From contig NZ_CP012184.1 in the NCBI RefSeq assembly GCF_001420995.1, positions 4,634,501-4,698,500 of the forward strand: a stretch of 64,000 bases of DNA. Reading direction: 5' to 3'. This stretch comes from Pseudonocardia sp. EC080619-01. Lineage in GTDB: Bacteria > Actinomycetota > Actinomycetes > Mycobacteriales > Pseudonocardiaceae. Below the pieces are notes generated by a model that was given only the letters and a program-made list of their open reading frames with translations, was not told the DNA's origin and ran no database searches. Shown one piece after another: positions 45,322 to 54,303 of this stretch; within the stretch, counting starts at the first letter, position 1; each line of letters begins with the position of its first letter. Both the position numbers and the translations under genes were made by a program.

Positions 45322-46309
45322 TCCGGGGCCGGGGACCGCCCCGCCGGAACGGAGCCCCGCCCGCCGCGGGCGTGCCGCGGCACGCCGGTGGGCGGTCCGG
45401 ATCGCCTCGGCGGTGCTGGTCGTGTGGGGCGCGGCGACCGCCGCCTTCCTCGCCCAGCTCGCGCAGCCCGGTGACCGGGCCACGGCGGTGCTGAACCTGC
45501 GCACCGGCCAGGTGCAGGAACGCTCGCCGGACGAGCTCGCCCCGATCAACGCCGAGTACGGCTTCGACCGGTCACCGCTATACCAGTACCTCGACTACCT
45601 CGCGGGCCTGGCCCGCGGCGACCTCGGCACGTCCTACCAGCAGCACCGGCCGGTCTGGGAGGTGATCTCCGAGCAGGTCCCCTCGACTCTGGCCCTCAGC
45701 GCGACCGCGCTGGTGCTGGCCTGGGTGCTGATGCTCGTGTGGGTGCTGCTCACCGCCGGACGCGGTCCGGTCGTCAGCGGCTGGGGTGCCGCGGTCGAGT
45801 CGGTGCTCGCCGGCCTGCCCCAGTACTGGCTCGGTGTGGTGCTCGTGCTGGTGTTCGCCCTCGGGCTGGGCTGGTTCCCGGTCGTCGGCGGATCGGGGCC
45901 GACCGGGCTCGTGCTGCCGGCACTGACGCTGGCCCTCCCGCTGGCCGGGTTCCTCGGCCAGTCCACCCGCACCGAGTTCGAGCGGGTGCTCGGCCAGCCG
46001 TTCGTCCTCACGGCCCGGCTGCGCGGATCGGGCGACCTGGCCGTGCGGCTGCGCCACGTCCTACGGCACGCGGCGCTGGCACCGCTGACCCTCACCGGGT
46101 GGGCGCTGGGCGCCACGATCTCCGGCGCCGTGATCGTCGAGACGGTCTTCACCCGCACCGGGGTCGGCCGCACGCTCGTCACCGCCGTCGAGTCCCAGGA
46201 CCTGCCCATCGTCACCGGCGTCGTCGTGCTCACCGCGATCGCCTACGTGGTGATCAACCTCGTACTCGACGCCCTGTACCCGCTCATCGACCCGAGGGTG
46301 GACGCGTGA
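45302..46309 (+). CDS. DppB-type ABC permease
   Basis: A 335-residue permease with about six membrane helices. GDLGTSYQQHRPVWEVI and the coupling loop near HVLRHAALAPLTLTG are typical. It overlaps the SBP gene by 20 bases and the next permease by GTGA. Confidence 0.88.
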   Translation: MTLTSTDPGPGTAPPERSPARRGRAAARRWAVRIASAVLVVWGAATAAFLAQLAQPGDRATAVLNLRTGQVQERSPDELAPINAEYGFDRSPLYQYLDYLAGLARGDLGTSYQQHRPVWEVISEQVPSTLALSATALVLAWVLMLVWVLLTAGRGPVVSGWGAAVESVLAGLPQYWLGVVLVLVFALGLGWFPVVGGSGPTGLVLPALTLALPLAGFLGQSTRTEFERVLGQPFVLTARLRGSGDLAVRLRHVLRHAALAPLTLTGWALGATISGAVIVETVFTRTGVGRTLVTAVESQDLPIVTGVVVLTAIAYVVINLVLDALYPLIDPRVDA

Positions 46310-47184
46310 CCGTCACCGAGACACGACCACCGGCACCCCCCGAGGGCGGTGCCAGCAGCGCCCCGGCACCGCGCCCGCGGCGCCGCGGCGCCGCCGGGGC
46401 ACTGCCCGCGCTCGCGGCGGCGGCCGTCCTCGCCATCGCGGCGCTCGCACCGTCGGTACTCGCCCCGCGCGACCCCCGCGCGATCGACCTGTCGGCCACG
46501 CTGCGCCCGCCCTCGTGGACGCACTGGCTGGGCACCGACGAGATCGGCCGGGACCTCTACACCCGGATCGTGCACGGGACCGGGCAGTCGCTCGTGATCG
46601 GGCTCGGCGCCGCGGCGGTGGCGCTGGTGCTCGCGCTGGTGCTGGCGCTCGCCGCGACACTGACGCCGGCCCCGGTGGCAGCAACGGCGGACCGCGTCAT
46701 CGACGTGCTGTTCGCCTTCCCCACCCTGCTGCTGGCGTTGCTGCTCGTCGGGGTGCTGGGGCCGGCGCCGGGCACGCTCGTCGTCGCCGTCGGGACCGGG
46801 GTCGCGCCCGGCTACGCCCGGATGGTGCGGGCGCAGCTGCTCGGCGTGCGGAACTCGCCGTACGTGGAGGCGGCGACGGCACTGGGTCACCGGCGTGCCC
46901 GCATCGTCGCCCGGCACGTGCTGCCGAACGCGCTCCGGCCGCTCGTCGCGGTCTTCGCGCTCTCCGTCGGCCAGTGCGTGGTGTGGTCGTCGAGCCTGTC
47001 GTTCCTCGGGCTGGGGGTCGCTCCGCCCGCGTCGGAGTGGGGCGCGCTGCTGGAGGCCGGCCGGGGCTACGTCGGTGTGGCCGGCTGGCTGGTCGTGCTG
47101 CCCGGGCTGGCCGTCGTCGCGCTCGCCGTCACCGCCACGGCCCTCGGCCGCGCCCTGCAGACCCGTCTCGAACCCGGAAGGTGA
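46306..47184 (+). CDS. DppC-type ABC permease
   Basis: A 292-residue permease. HWLGTDEIGRDLYTRIVHGT and EAATALGHRRARIVARHVLPN mark the DppC branch. It forms a heterodimer with the preceding permease. Confidence 0.88.
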   Translation: MTVTETRPPAPPEGGASSAPAPRPRRRGAAGALPALAAAAVLAIAALAPSVLAPRDPRAIDLSATLRPPSWTHWLGTDEIGRDLYTRIVHGTGQSLVIGLGAAAVALVLALVLALAATLTPAPVAATADRVIDVLFAFPTLLLALLLVGVLGPAPGTLVVAVGTGVAPGYARMVRAQLLGVRNSPYVEAATALGHRRARIVARHVLPNALRPLVAVFALSVGQCVVWSSSLSFLGLGVAPPASEWGALLEAGRGYVGVAGWLVVLPGLAVVALAVTATALGRALQTRLEPGR

Positions 47185-47186
47185 CC

Positions 47187-48923
47187 ATGTCCACCTCGAC
47201 CACCGACACCACCACCGATACCGCCCCGACCCCGCTCGGCACCGGCTCCGGCGCGGCGGGCCCCGCTCTCGTCGTCGAGAACCTGCGTGTCGGGTTCGGC
47301 GGCCACGACGTCGTCCACGGCGTCTCGTTCTCGGCCGGCCCCGGGACCTGCCTCGCGATCGTCGGGGAGTCCGGATCGGGCAAGAGCGTCAGCGCGCGCA
47401 GCGTCGTCGGCCTCGCCGGGGCGGGCGCCGAGGTCCGCGCCGACCGGCTCGAGATCGGCGGCCGCGACGTCCGCGGCCTCGACGAGCGCGCCTGGCGGCG
47501 GATCCGCGGCGACCGCGTCGGCTTCGTCCTGCAGGACGCGCTGGTGTCCCTCGACCCGGTGCGCCCGGTCGGCCGGGAGATCGCCGAGGCGCTGCGCGTG
47601 CACCGCACGGTGCCGCGGGCCGGGCGCCGGGCCGCGGCCGTCGAGCTGCTGCGCGACGCCGCGGTGCCCGAGCCGGAGGTGCGCGCCGCGCAGCGGCCGG
47701 GCGAGCTGTCCGGCGGGCTCCGGCAGCGCGCCCTCATCGCCTCCGCGCTCGCCGCCGATCCCGACGTCGTCGTCGCCGACGAGCCGACGACCGCGCTCGA
47801 CGTGACCGTCCAGGCCCAGATCCTGGAGCTCCTCGCCGAGCTCAAGCGGGCCGGCCGGACCCTCGTGCTGATCAGCCACGACCTGTCCGTGGTCGCCCAC
47901 CTCGCCGACCACGTGCTGGTCATGGCCGGGGGCCGGGTGGTGGAGGAGGGCCCGGCGGAGGAGATCCTCACCGCGCCGCGCGAGCCCTACACGCAGGCGC
48001 TCGTGCAGGCGGTGCCCGGAGCGGGCACCCGCGGCCGGCGGTTGTCCCCGGTGCCCCCGGCGCCGCTGCCGTCGCGGCGCGGCGGCCCCGTCGCGGCGGG
48101 CCCGCCCGTGCTCGCCGCCCGCGACCTCGTGAAGACCTTCCCGCGCCCGGACGGCGGGACGCTGCGCGCCGTCGACGGGATCGGCTTCACCCTGCACGCC
48201 GGCACGACGCTCGGGGTGGTGGGGGAGTCCGGTTCGGGGAAGTCGACCACCGCACGGCTGGCCCTGGCGCTGGAGGAGGCCGACAGCGGCACCGTCGAGC
48301 TGCACGGTGAGCCGTGGTCCGGCCTGCCCGAGCGGCACCGGCGACACCGGCGCACCGCGATCGGCGTCGTCGCCCAGGACCCGCTGAGCTCGTTCGACCC
48401 GCGCTGGGACGTTGGGCGGATCCTGCACGACGCGGTCCCGCACGACGCCCACCCGGCGGAGCGGGACCGGTCCGCCCGGGTCGCCGATCTCGTCGCCCGG
48501 GTCGGGCTCGACCCGTCCGTCCTCCAGCGACGGCCGCTGACCCTGTCCGGCGGGCAGCGCCAGCGGGTCGCGATCGCCCGGGCGCTCGCCCCGGACCCGG
48601 ACGTCGTGGTGCTCGACGAGGCCGTGTCGGCGCTCGACGTGTCGGTCCAGGCCCAGATCCTGGACCTGCTCGTCGACCTGCAGCAGGCGTTCGGGCTCGC
48701 CTACCTGTTCATCTCGCACGACCTCGGGGTGATCAGCCACCTCAGCGACCACGTGCTCGTCATGAAGGACGGCCGGGTCGTCGAGGAGGGCGATCCCGTC
48801 CAGGTCTTCACCGCGCCGGCGCAGCCCTACACCCGCCGGCTCGTCGCGTCCCTGCGCGACCTCGGCGTGCGTCCGGACGCGCCCGCCGCCGACCGTCCCG
48901 CCGCCGAGAGGAGCTCCTCGTGA
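47187..48923 (+). CDS. fused DppD-DppF-type ABC ATPase
   Basis: A 578-residue double ATPase. The first domain has Walker A GESGSGKSV and signature LSGGLRQR; the second has GESGSGKST and LSGGQRQR. Both Walker B blocks are intact (VVADEPTTALD and VVLDEAVSALD). Thus both nucleotide-binding domains are supplied by one chain. ATG 47187 is 2 bases after the DppC stop, and GTGA couples it to the monooxygenase. Confidence 0.92.
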   Translation: MSTSTTDTTTDTAPTPLGTGSGAAGPALVVENLRVGFGGHDVVHGVSFSAGPGTCLAIVGESGSGKSVSARSVVGLAGAGAEVRADRLEIGGRDVRGLDERAWRRIRGDRVGFVLQDALVSLDPVRPVGREIAEALRVHRTVPRAGRRAAAVELLRDAAVPEPEVRAAQRPGELSGGLRQRALIASALAADPDVVVADEPTTALDVTVQAQILELLAELKRAGRTLVLISHDLSVVAHLADHVLVMAGGRVVEEGPAEEILTAPREPYTQALVQAVPGAGTRGRRLSPVPPAPLPSRRGGPVAAGPPVLAARDLVKTFPRPDGGTLRAVDGIGFTLHAGTTLGVVGESGSGKSTTARLALALEEADSGTVELHGEPWSGLPERHRRHRRTAIGVVAQDPLSSFDPRWDVGRILHDAVPHDAHPAERDRSARVADLVARVGLDPSVLQRRPLTLSGGQRQRVAIARALAPDPDVVVLDEAVSALDVSVQAQILDLLVDLQQAFGLAYLFISHDLGVISHLSDHVLVMKDGRVVEEGDPVQVFTAPAQPYTRRLVASLRDLGVRPDAPAADRPAAERSSS

Positions 48924-50317
48924 GCACACCGCTGCTGTTCAACGCCTTCCTGATGAACACCCCCTCGCACATCCAGCACGGCCAGTGGCGCCACCCGGAC
49001 GCCCGCCAGGTCGAGTTCGACCAGCTCGGCTTCTGGGTCGAGCTGGGCCGCACGCTGGAGGCCGGGCTCTTCGACGCGATGTTCTTCGCCGACGTCTCCG
49101 GGCTCTACGGACCGGCCGACGGCCGCTACACCGACAACGTCCACGAGGGACTGCAGATCCCGAGCAACGACCCGACCGTCCTGCTCGGTGCGCTCGCCGC
49201 GACCACCGAGCGGATCGGGCTGGCGACGACGTCGAACGTCATGCAGAACCCGCCGTTCAACTTCGCCCGGCAGATCTCCACCCTGGACCACCTCACCCGG
49301 GGGCGGGTCGCCTGGAACATCGTCACCTCGACCCAGGAGAACGCGGCCCGCAACTTCGGGCTCCCCGGGCTGGTCGAGCACGACGAGCGCTACGAGTGGG
49401 CGGAGGAGTACGTCACCGTCGCCTACAAGCTGTGGGAGGGCTCCTGGGACGACGACGCGCTGCTCGTCGACCGCGACGGCAGCCGGTACTCCGACCCTGC
49501 GAAGATCCACAAGATCTTCCACGACGGCCTCCGCTACCGGGTCGAGGGCCCGCACCTGCCCTCGCCGAGCCCGCAGCGCACGCCGCTGCTGTTCCAGGCG
49601 GGCGGGTCGCCGCGGGGGATCGCCTTCGCGGCCCGGCACGCCGAGGCCGTCTTCATCAGCACGCCCTCGCCGGAGGTCGCCCGGCAGCACGTCGAACGGA
49701 CCAGGGCGCTCGCCGAGGCCGAGGGGCGCCGGGGAGACGACATCAAGTTCTTCCAGGGCCTCAGCATCTGCGTCGGCCGCACCGCGTCCGAGGCCCAGCG
49801 CAAGTATGACGACCTGCAGGCCTACGCCTCGCTGACCGGGTACCGGACGCACGCCTCGCTGGGCATCCGCCCGGACGGGACCCGGCTGCCCGACGACACC
49901 CCGCTGCGCGACATCCCCAACAACGGCGGTCGCGGGCACGTCGACTGGCTGCGGGCCGAGCACCCGGACCGGGAGCCGGTGCTCGCCGACCTGGCGCGCC
50001 GCCGCATGATCGGGCAGACGGTCGTCGGGACACCGGACTCGGTCGCCGACGAGCTGGCGCGCTGGCGCGACGCCGGGGTCGACGGGATCAACCTGGTCAA
50101 CCACCGGCTGCCCACGAGCTACGAGGACGTCATCGAGCTCGTCCTGCCCGTGCTGCGGGAGCGCGGTCTCGCGAAGACCGGGTACGGCGAGGCGCGCACG
50201 CTGCGCGGCCGGCTCTTCGGCCACGACCGGCTGCCGGACCGGCACCCGGCCGCACGGTTCCGAGGGGCGTTCGGCGACCGTGCGGGCGTGCCCGCCGGGG
50301 TGGCGCGGGTGCCGTGA
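48920..50317 (+). CDS. NtaA/SnaA/DszA-family monooxygenase
   Basis: A 465-residue LLM-class monooxygenase. Blocks FNFARQISTLDHLTRGRVAWNIVTS and LLFQAGGSPRGIAFAARHAE (shown in part) place it with DszA/NtaA. It requires FMNH2. As last gene of the oligopeptide-type ABC operon behind leader peptide 3, it probably oxidises the imported sulfur compound. It is distantly related to the monooxygenase at 32159-33499. Confidence 0.88.
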   Translation: MSTPLLFNAFLMNTPSHIQHGQWRHPDARQVEFDQLGFWVELGRTLEAGLFDAMFFADVSGLYGPADGRYTDNVHEGLQIPSNDPTVLLGALAATTERIGLATTSNVMQNPPFNFARQISTLDHLTRGRVAWNIVTSTQENAARNFGLPGLVEHDERYEWAEEYVTVAYKLWEGSWDDDALLVDRDGSRYSDPAKIHKIFHDGLRYRVEGPHLPSPSPQRTPLLFQAGGSPRGIAFAARHAEAVFISTPSPEVARQHVERTRALAEAEGRRGDDIKFFQGLSICVGRTASEAQRKYDDLQAYASLTGYRTHASLGIRPDGTRLPDDTPLRDIPNNGGRGHVDWLRAEHPDREPVLADLARRRMIGQTVVGTPDSVADELARWRDAGVDGINLVNHRLPTSYEDVIELVLPVLRERGLAKTGYGEARTLRGRLFGHDRLPDRHPAARFRGAFGDRAGVPAGVARVP

Positions 50318-50406
50318 ACGCCGCTCCCGGCGCGTCCTCGGCGGGGGACGGCGCCGGGTGCGGACTACGGTGAGCCGGTGGTGAGAACGCTGCCGAGGGC
50401 CGCCCG

Positions 50407-51201
50407 ATGACGGGCCGTGCACGCGACGCCGGTGCGGCACCGCGCAGCTCGGAGATCCAGTCGGTCGCGCGGGCGGCGACCGTCCTCGGTCTCGTGGTGG
50501 ACAGCGGCGAGGGCCTCACCACCACCGAGATCGCCAAGATCACCGGGATGACGGTGTCCACCGTGCACCGGCTGGCGCACACCCTCGTCTCGGGCAACCT
50601 GCTCTGCCGCGACGCCGCCTCCGACCGGTTCCTGCCCGGTCCGCTGCTGCTCCGCCTGGCCCGCAAGTCGCTCGGCGCCTCCGGCGTGCCCGAGGCCGCC
50701 GACGTGCTCAAGGAGCTGGCCGACCGCACCGGCGAGACGGCGAGCATCGGCCTGCGCCGCGGCGACGACGTCCTCGTCGTGCTGTCGGTGCCCTCGACCC
50801 GGCCGCTGCGCTACACCGGCCGGCCGGGGGAGCGGGTCCCGCTACTGGAGTCCGCGATCGGCGCCGCGATCGTCGCGTTCGGCGCCGACCCGCTCGACGA
50901 GGCCGCCGCCGTGCTCACCCGGTCCGGACACGGCAGCCCCGAGGCGTGGCTGGCCGAGACCGACCTGCTCGCCACCCAGTTCCGTGGCTACGCGGTGCTC
51001 GACGACCCGCACGACGAGGCGCTGCGGGCGGTGGCGGCACCGGTCGTCGCCGCCGGTGACGTGGTGCGGATGGCCGTCGAGATCCAGGGCCCGGCCAGCC
51101 GGCTGCCCGAGAACGCCCTCGACGGGCTCGGCGCGCTCGTCCGGTCCGCGGCGGACGCACTGGAGGGCCTGCCGGTGTCGATGGCGTTCGGGGAGTTCTG
51201 A
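50407..51201 (+). CDS. IclR family regulator within the sulfur island
   Basis: A 264-residue regulator. The HTH spans about residues 20-75 (TTTEIAKITGMTVSTVHRLAHTL), and the C-terminal effector domain is complete. It stands between two transport operons and reads into the second. A 12-bp unit (AACCGGTCGCGG) is repeated about 2.75 times right at its stop (51201-51233). Targets are presumably the flanking sulfur genes. Confidence 0.85.
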   Translation: MTGRARDAGAAPRSSEIQSVARAATVLGLVVDSGEGLTTTEIAKITGMTVSTVHRLAHTLVSGNLLCRDAASDRFLPGPLLLRLARKSLGASGVPEAADVLKELADRTGETASIGLRRGDDVLVVLSVPSTRPLRYTGRPGERVPLLESAIGAAIVAFGADPLDEAAAVLTRSGHGSPEAWLAETDLLATQFRGYAVLDDPHDEALRAVAAPVVAAGDVVRMAVEIQGPASRLPENALDGLGALVRSAADALEGLPVSMAFGEF

Positions 51202-51233
51202 ACCGGTCGCGGAACCGGTCGCGGAACCGGTCG
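51201..51233. repeat. 12-bp tandem repeat at the end of iclR
   Basis: AACCGGTCGCGG repeated about 2.75 times, beginning at the last base of the TGA stop. Confidence 0.8.
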
Positions 51234-51244
51234 TTTCTGGACAC

Positions 51245-51327
51245 GTGTCCGTACATTGCGCACTGCGGAAGTGTGTCCCGCATCCCGCAAAACCGCTGTT
51301 GACGGGCCTGTTCGTCGCTCCTTACGG
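51245..51327 (+). promoter_or_regulatory. promoter and operator-like motif for the second sulfur operon
   Basis: TTGACG (51299-51304), 17-base spacer, TTACGG (51322-51327). Upstream, GGACACGTGTCC is a perfect palindrome (from 51239), and GTGTCCGTACA (51245-51255) matches the motif seen before leader peptides 1 and 5. Confidence 0.65.
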
Positions 51328-51360
51328 TGGTGTCACCGGATCGGGGAAGGAGGACGGATC

Positions 51361-52227
51361 GTGGCTGCCGAGCGTGACGAGATCGTGGTGTCGCCGAACC
51401 ACGTCGTCTTCGACCTGCCCGAGCTCGTCGCGGTCTCCGAGGGCCTGTTCGCCGAGGCGGGCCTGACGGTCCGCTTCGAGGACGCGGCCGACCGGTCCGC
51501 CGACGCCCTGCGCAACCCGGCCGTGCGGCACAAGGAGTCGCAGTTCTCCGCGTCCCGCGCCGACGTCTACAACGTCTGCGAGTGGGGCGGCATCGACCGG
51601 CTGGAGCGCGACGCCCGCGGTGGCCGGATCGGGCACCTGCGCGCGGCCGTCGTCGCCCAGGCACTGGTCAGCCTCGATCCCGACCTCAACGAGCCGCACG
51701 ACGTCGCCGGCGTGCCGGTGTCGATCAACGAGTACACCGGGTCGCACTACACCGCGCTGCACCTGCTGGAGGGCACCGTGCCCCGGCAGCGGATCACCCT
51801 GGTGCACGGCGGCCGCCCGGTCGACCGGCTCGACGCCCTGCTCGCCGGCGACTCCCGCGCGACGATGCTGATGGAGCCGTTCCTGTCCGCTGCGCTGGTG
51901 CGCGGCGCGCACGTGCTCGGCACCTACGCCTACCGGGGCTCGCAGGTCGTGGCCCCGCACCTGACCGCGGAGCAGCAGGAGGCCTACCGCGGCGCGGTGA
52001 ACCGGGCCGTCGACCTGATCAACGCCGACCGGGACCGCTGGGCGCCGCTGGTCGCCGCCGAGGCCGGTGACCGGCTCGACCCGGCCGACCTGCGCCGGGA
52101 CCACTACCGCTACACGCACATCGTCCCCTTCACCGAGCGGCGCTTCACCGAGACCTACGCCTGGATGCGCTCCTGGCGGCTCACCGACGGCCGCTCCGGC
52201 TACGAGACCCTGAAGGCGCTCCGATGA
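51361..52227 (+). CDS. signal-less NMT1/SsuA-like binding-fold protein
   Basis: A 288-residue protein with the periplasmic binding fold of the SsuA/TauA/THI5 group (ELVAVSEGLFAEAGLTVRFED) but no signal peptide or lipobox, so it should be cytoplasmic. The motif YNVCEWGGIDR is shared with the paralogue at 56574 (YRACEWGQVRR). GTG 51361 follows GGAGGACGGATC. An enzyme role is possible, since DszB desulfinase and THI5 use this fold, but the DszB catalytic Cys position is not conserved here. Its stop overlaps leader peptide 4. Confidence 0.75.
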   Translation: MAAERDEIVVSPNHVVFDLPELVAVSEGLFAEAGLTVRFEDAADRSADALRNPAVRHKESQFSASRADVYNVCEWGGIDRLERDARGGRIGHLRAAVVAQALVSLDPDLNEPHDVAGVPVSINEYTGSHYTALHLLEGTVPRQRITLVHGGRPVDRLDALLAGDSRATMLMEPFLSAALVRGAHVLGTYAYRGSQVVAPHLTAEQQEAYRGAVNRAVDLINADRDRWAPLVAAEAGDRLDPADLRRDHYRYTHIVPFTERRFTETYAWMRSWRLTDGRSGYETLKALR

Positions 52228-52319
52228 CGGGCGCCCGGCCCCGGCTCCTCACCAGCCGTCGCCACATCGACCTCTGCCTGATCAACGGCGGGACCTGTCC
52301 GGGCCTGCTGCCCTCCTGA
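52224..52319 (+). CDS. leader peptide 4, overlapping the preceding gene
   Basis: A 31-residue ORF. The ATG at 52224 overlaps the stop of the binding-fold gene (ATGA). The core is LLTSRRHIDLCLINGGTCPG, with Cys at residues 18 and 25, and TGA follows six residues later. It precedes the SBP-permease-ATPase genes by 101 bases. Unlike the others it is not the first ORF of its transcript, which suggests control inside the operon. Confidence 0.8.
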   Translation: MTGARPRLLTSRRHIDLCLINGGTCPGLLPS

Positions 52320-52420
52320 CACCCGGGCCACCAGCGCCCACTCCCACCCGGCCGCGCCGTGCGCGTCGCCGGCCCTCGCCGCGCGCCCGCGCGGACCCAC
52401 CCCTCCCACGGAGCCCCCGC

Positions 52421-53440
52421 ATGCCCGCACGCCCCCTGACCACCGACCGGCGCACCGTCCTGCGCGCCGCCCTGTTCGGCGCCGCCGGCCTGGCCGTCGG
52501 CCCGCTGCTCGCCGCCTGCGGTGGCGGCGGGGCCACCGGGCGGGTGAGCGCCCGGGTCGAGGACTCCGGCGGCGGCACCGCCAGCTCGGTGATCCGCCCG
52601 ATCGCCGAGCAGAACGGCTTCCTCGCCGACCTCGACTTCTCCTACGTCGCGGGGACCGGCCCGGGCGACGTCCAGAACAAGCTGCTCTCCGGCGCGCTCG
52701 ACGCCGCCAGCTTCGGCCCGCTCGGCGCGGTCGTCGCCGCCGAGGCCGGCTCCGACGTCGTGCTGTTCTCGCTGAACCTCAACAACCACGTCCGCTGGCT
52801 GGTGCCGGAGAACAGCCCCTTCCGCACCCCGGCGGACCTGCGGGGCAAGCGGATCGCGATCCCGCCGAACAACAGCGACGCGTTCCGGTCCACCCAGCTC
52901 GCCGCCGCCGTCAACGGCACCGATCTGAACGCCGAGTACGAGCTGTTCCCGGGCGCCGTGCTGGCCGGTCTCGCCCTGTTCGACCGCGGCGACGTCGACG
53001 CCATCGTCACCATCGAGCCCAACGCGACCCGGCTGGTCGGCCGCGGCGCGCGGCAGATCGCCACCGTCGGCGAGCTGTGGGCACAGGGCACCGGCGAGGA
53101 CCCGAACTCCCTGATCCTCAACGGCCAGGGCGCGCTGCGGGAGTTCGTCGACGGGAACGCGCCCGCCGCCCGCGCCGTCGCCGACGTGCGGCTCCGGGTG
53201 CACGAGGTCATCCGGGAGCGGCCCGCCGTCCTCGCCGAGCTGCACGAGGCGTACGGCATCCCGGCCGAGGAGCGCGCGGCGATCGCGTTGCTGCCCGAGC
53301 GGCTCCGCGACGTCTACCCGGTCGAATGGGGTGCGACGGCGTTCGCGAACCTGCAGCGCCAGGTCGAGATCGCCCAGCGGGTGGGACTGGTGAAGGCCGT
53401 GCCGGCGCAGCAGCCGTGGACCGAGCTGGGGGCCCCGTGA
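52421..53440 (+). CDS. SsuA/NMT1-type substrate-binding lipoprotein
   Basis: A 339-residue SBP. The N-terminus TTDRRTVLRAALFGAAGL plus lipobox LAAC suggests a lipoprotein, perhaps Tat-exported because of the twin Arg. Binding-fold blocks SGALDAASFGPLGAVVAAEAG and GKRIAIPPNNSDA follow. It should deliver a sulfonate or similar anion to the following permease. Confidence 0.85.
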   Translation: MPARPLTTDRRTVLRAALFGAAGLAVGPLLAACGGGGATGRVSARVEDSGGGTASSVIRPIAEQNGFLADLDFSYVAGTGPGDVQNKLLSGALDAASFGPLGAVVAAEAGSDVVLFSLNLNNHVRWLVPENSPFRTPADLRGKRIAIPPNNSDAFRSTQLAAAVNGTDLNAEYELFPGAVLAGLALFDRGDVDAIVTIEPNATRLVGRGARQIATVGELWAQGTGEDPNSLILNGQGALREFVDGNAPAARAVADVRLRVHEVIRERPAVLAELHEAYGIPAEERAAIALLPERLRDVYPVEWGATAFANLQRQVEIAQRVGLVKAVPAQQPWTELGAP

Positions 53441-54303
53441 GCACCGGAACCGAGTCCCGCACCGGCATCGGGAGCGACACCGGCACCACCCCCGGACCCG
53501 TCGCCGGTACCGGCAGCGGCCCGGCGGCCCCGCCGGTGCGACGACGGCGGGTCCTGCGGGCCGTGGGCCCGGCCGCGCTGTTCGTCGTCCTCGCGGCGGC
53601 GGGCTGGCAGCTCATGGCGGTCGTGGTCGACTCGGTCCTGGTCCCGGGTGTCGGTGACATCGCGGGCGAGCTCGCCGGGATCGTCGTCGACGGCTCGTTC
53701 GCCCAGGAGCTCGGCATCACCGTGCTGCGGGTCGCGCTCGGCTTCGCGCTGGCCTTCGTCGTCGCCGTCGCGGCCGGGATCGCCATGGGGCGCAACGAGT
53801 TCGTGCAGCGGTTCGGGGAACCCGCCGTGCTGCTGGGGCTGACCATCCCCGGCCTGGTGTGGGCGTTGCTGTGCGTCATCTGGTTCGGCGTCGGGCTGGC
53901 CAACCCGGTGATAGCGGTCGCGCTGTCGTCGGCGCCGGCCCTGGCGCTGACGATCTACCAGGGCGTGCGCTCGGTCGACCCGGACCTCCTGGAGATGGCG
54001 CACGTCTACCGGTTCTCCCGCACCACCCGGCTGCGCAGGCTCTGGCTGCCCGCGCTGGCGCCGTCGCTGTTCGCCGGGGCCCGCCTCGGCCTGTCCCTGG
54101 GCTGGAAGGTGATCGTGCTCGTCGAGGTCTTCGGCATGTCGTCGGGTGTGGGCTACCAGCTCAACAACGCCTTCGCCGAGCAGAACGTCGCCGCCGTCCT
54201 GGCCTGGACGCTGCTGTTCGCGGTCATGGCGGTGCTGGAGTACGGCGTCCTGCAGGGGCTCGAACGGCGCGCCGGCCGCTGGCGGAAGGCGGTGACGGTG
54301 TGA
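53437..54303 (+). CDS. SsuC/TauC-type ABC permease
   Basis: A 288-residue permease. A Thr/Gly/Pro-rich cytoplasmic N-terminus of about 35 residues precedes about six membrane helices, and the coupling loop is near LLEMAHVYRFSRTTRLRRLW. It is GTGA-coupled to the SBP and GTGA-coupled to the ATPase. Confidence 0.88.
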   Translation: MSTGTESRTGIGSDTGTTPGPVAGTGSGPAAPPVRRRRVLRAVGPAALFVVLAAAGWQLMAVVVDSVLVPGVGDIAGELAGIVVDGSFAQELGITVLRVALGFALAFVVAVAAGIAMGRNEFVQRFGEPAVLLGLTIPGLVWALLCVIWFGVGLANPVIAVALSSAPALALTIYQGVRSVDPDLLEMAHVYRFSRTTRLRRLWLPALAPSLFAGARLGLSLGWKVIVLVEVFGMSSGVGYQLNNAFAEQNVAAVLAWTLLFAVMAVLEYGVLQGLERRAGRWRKAVTV

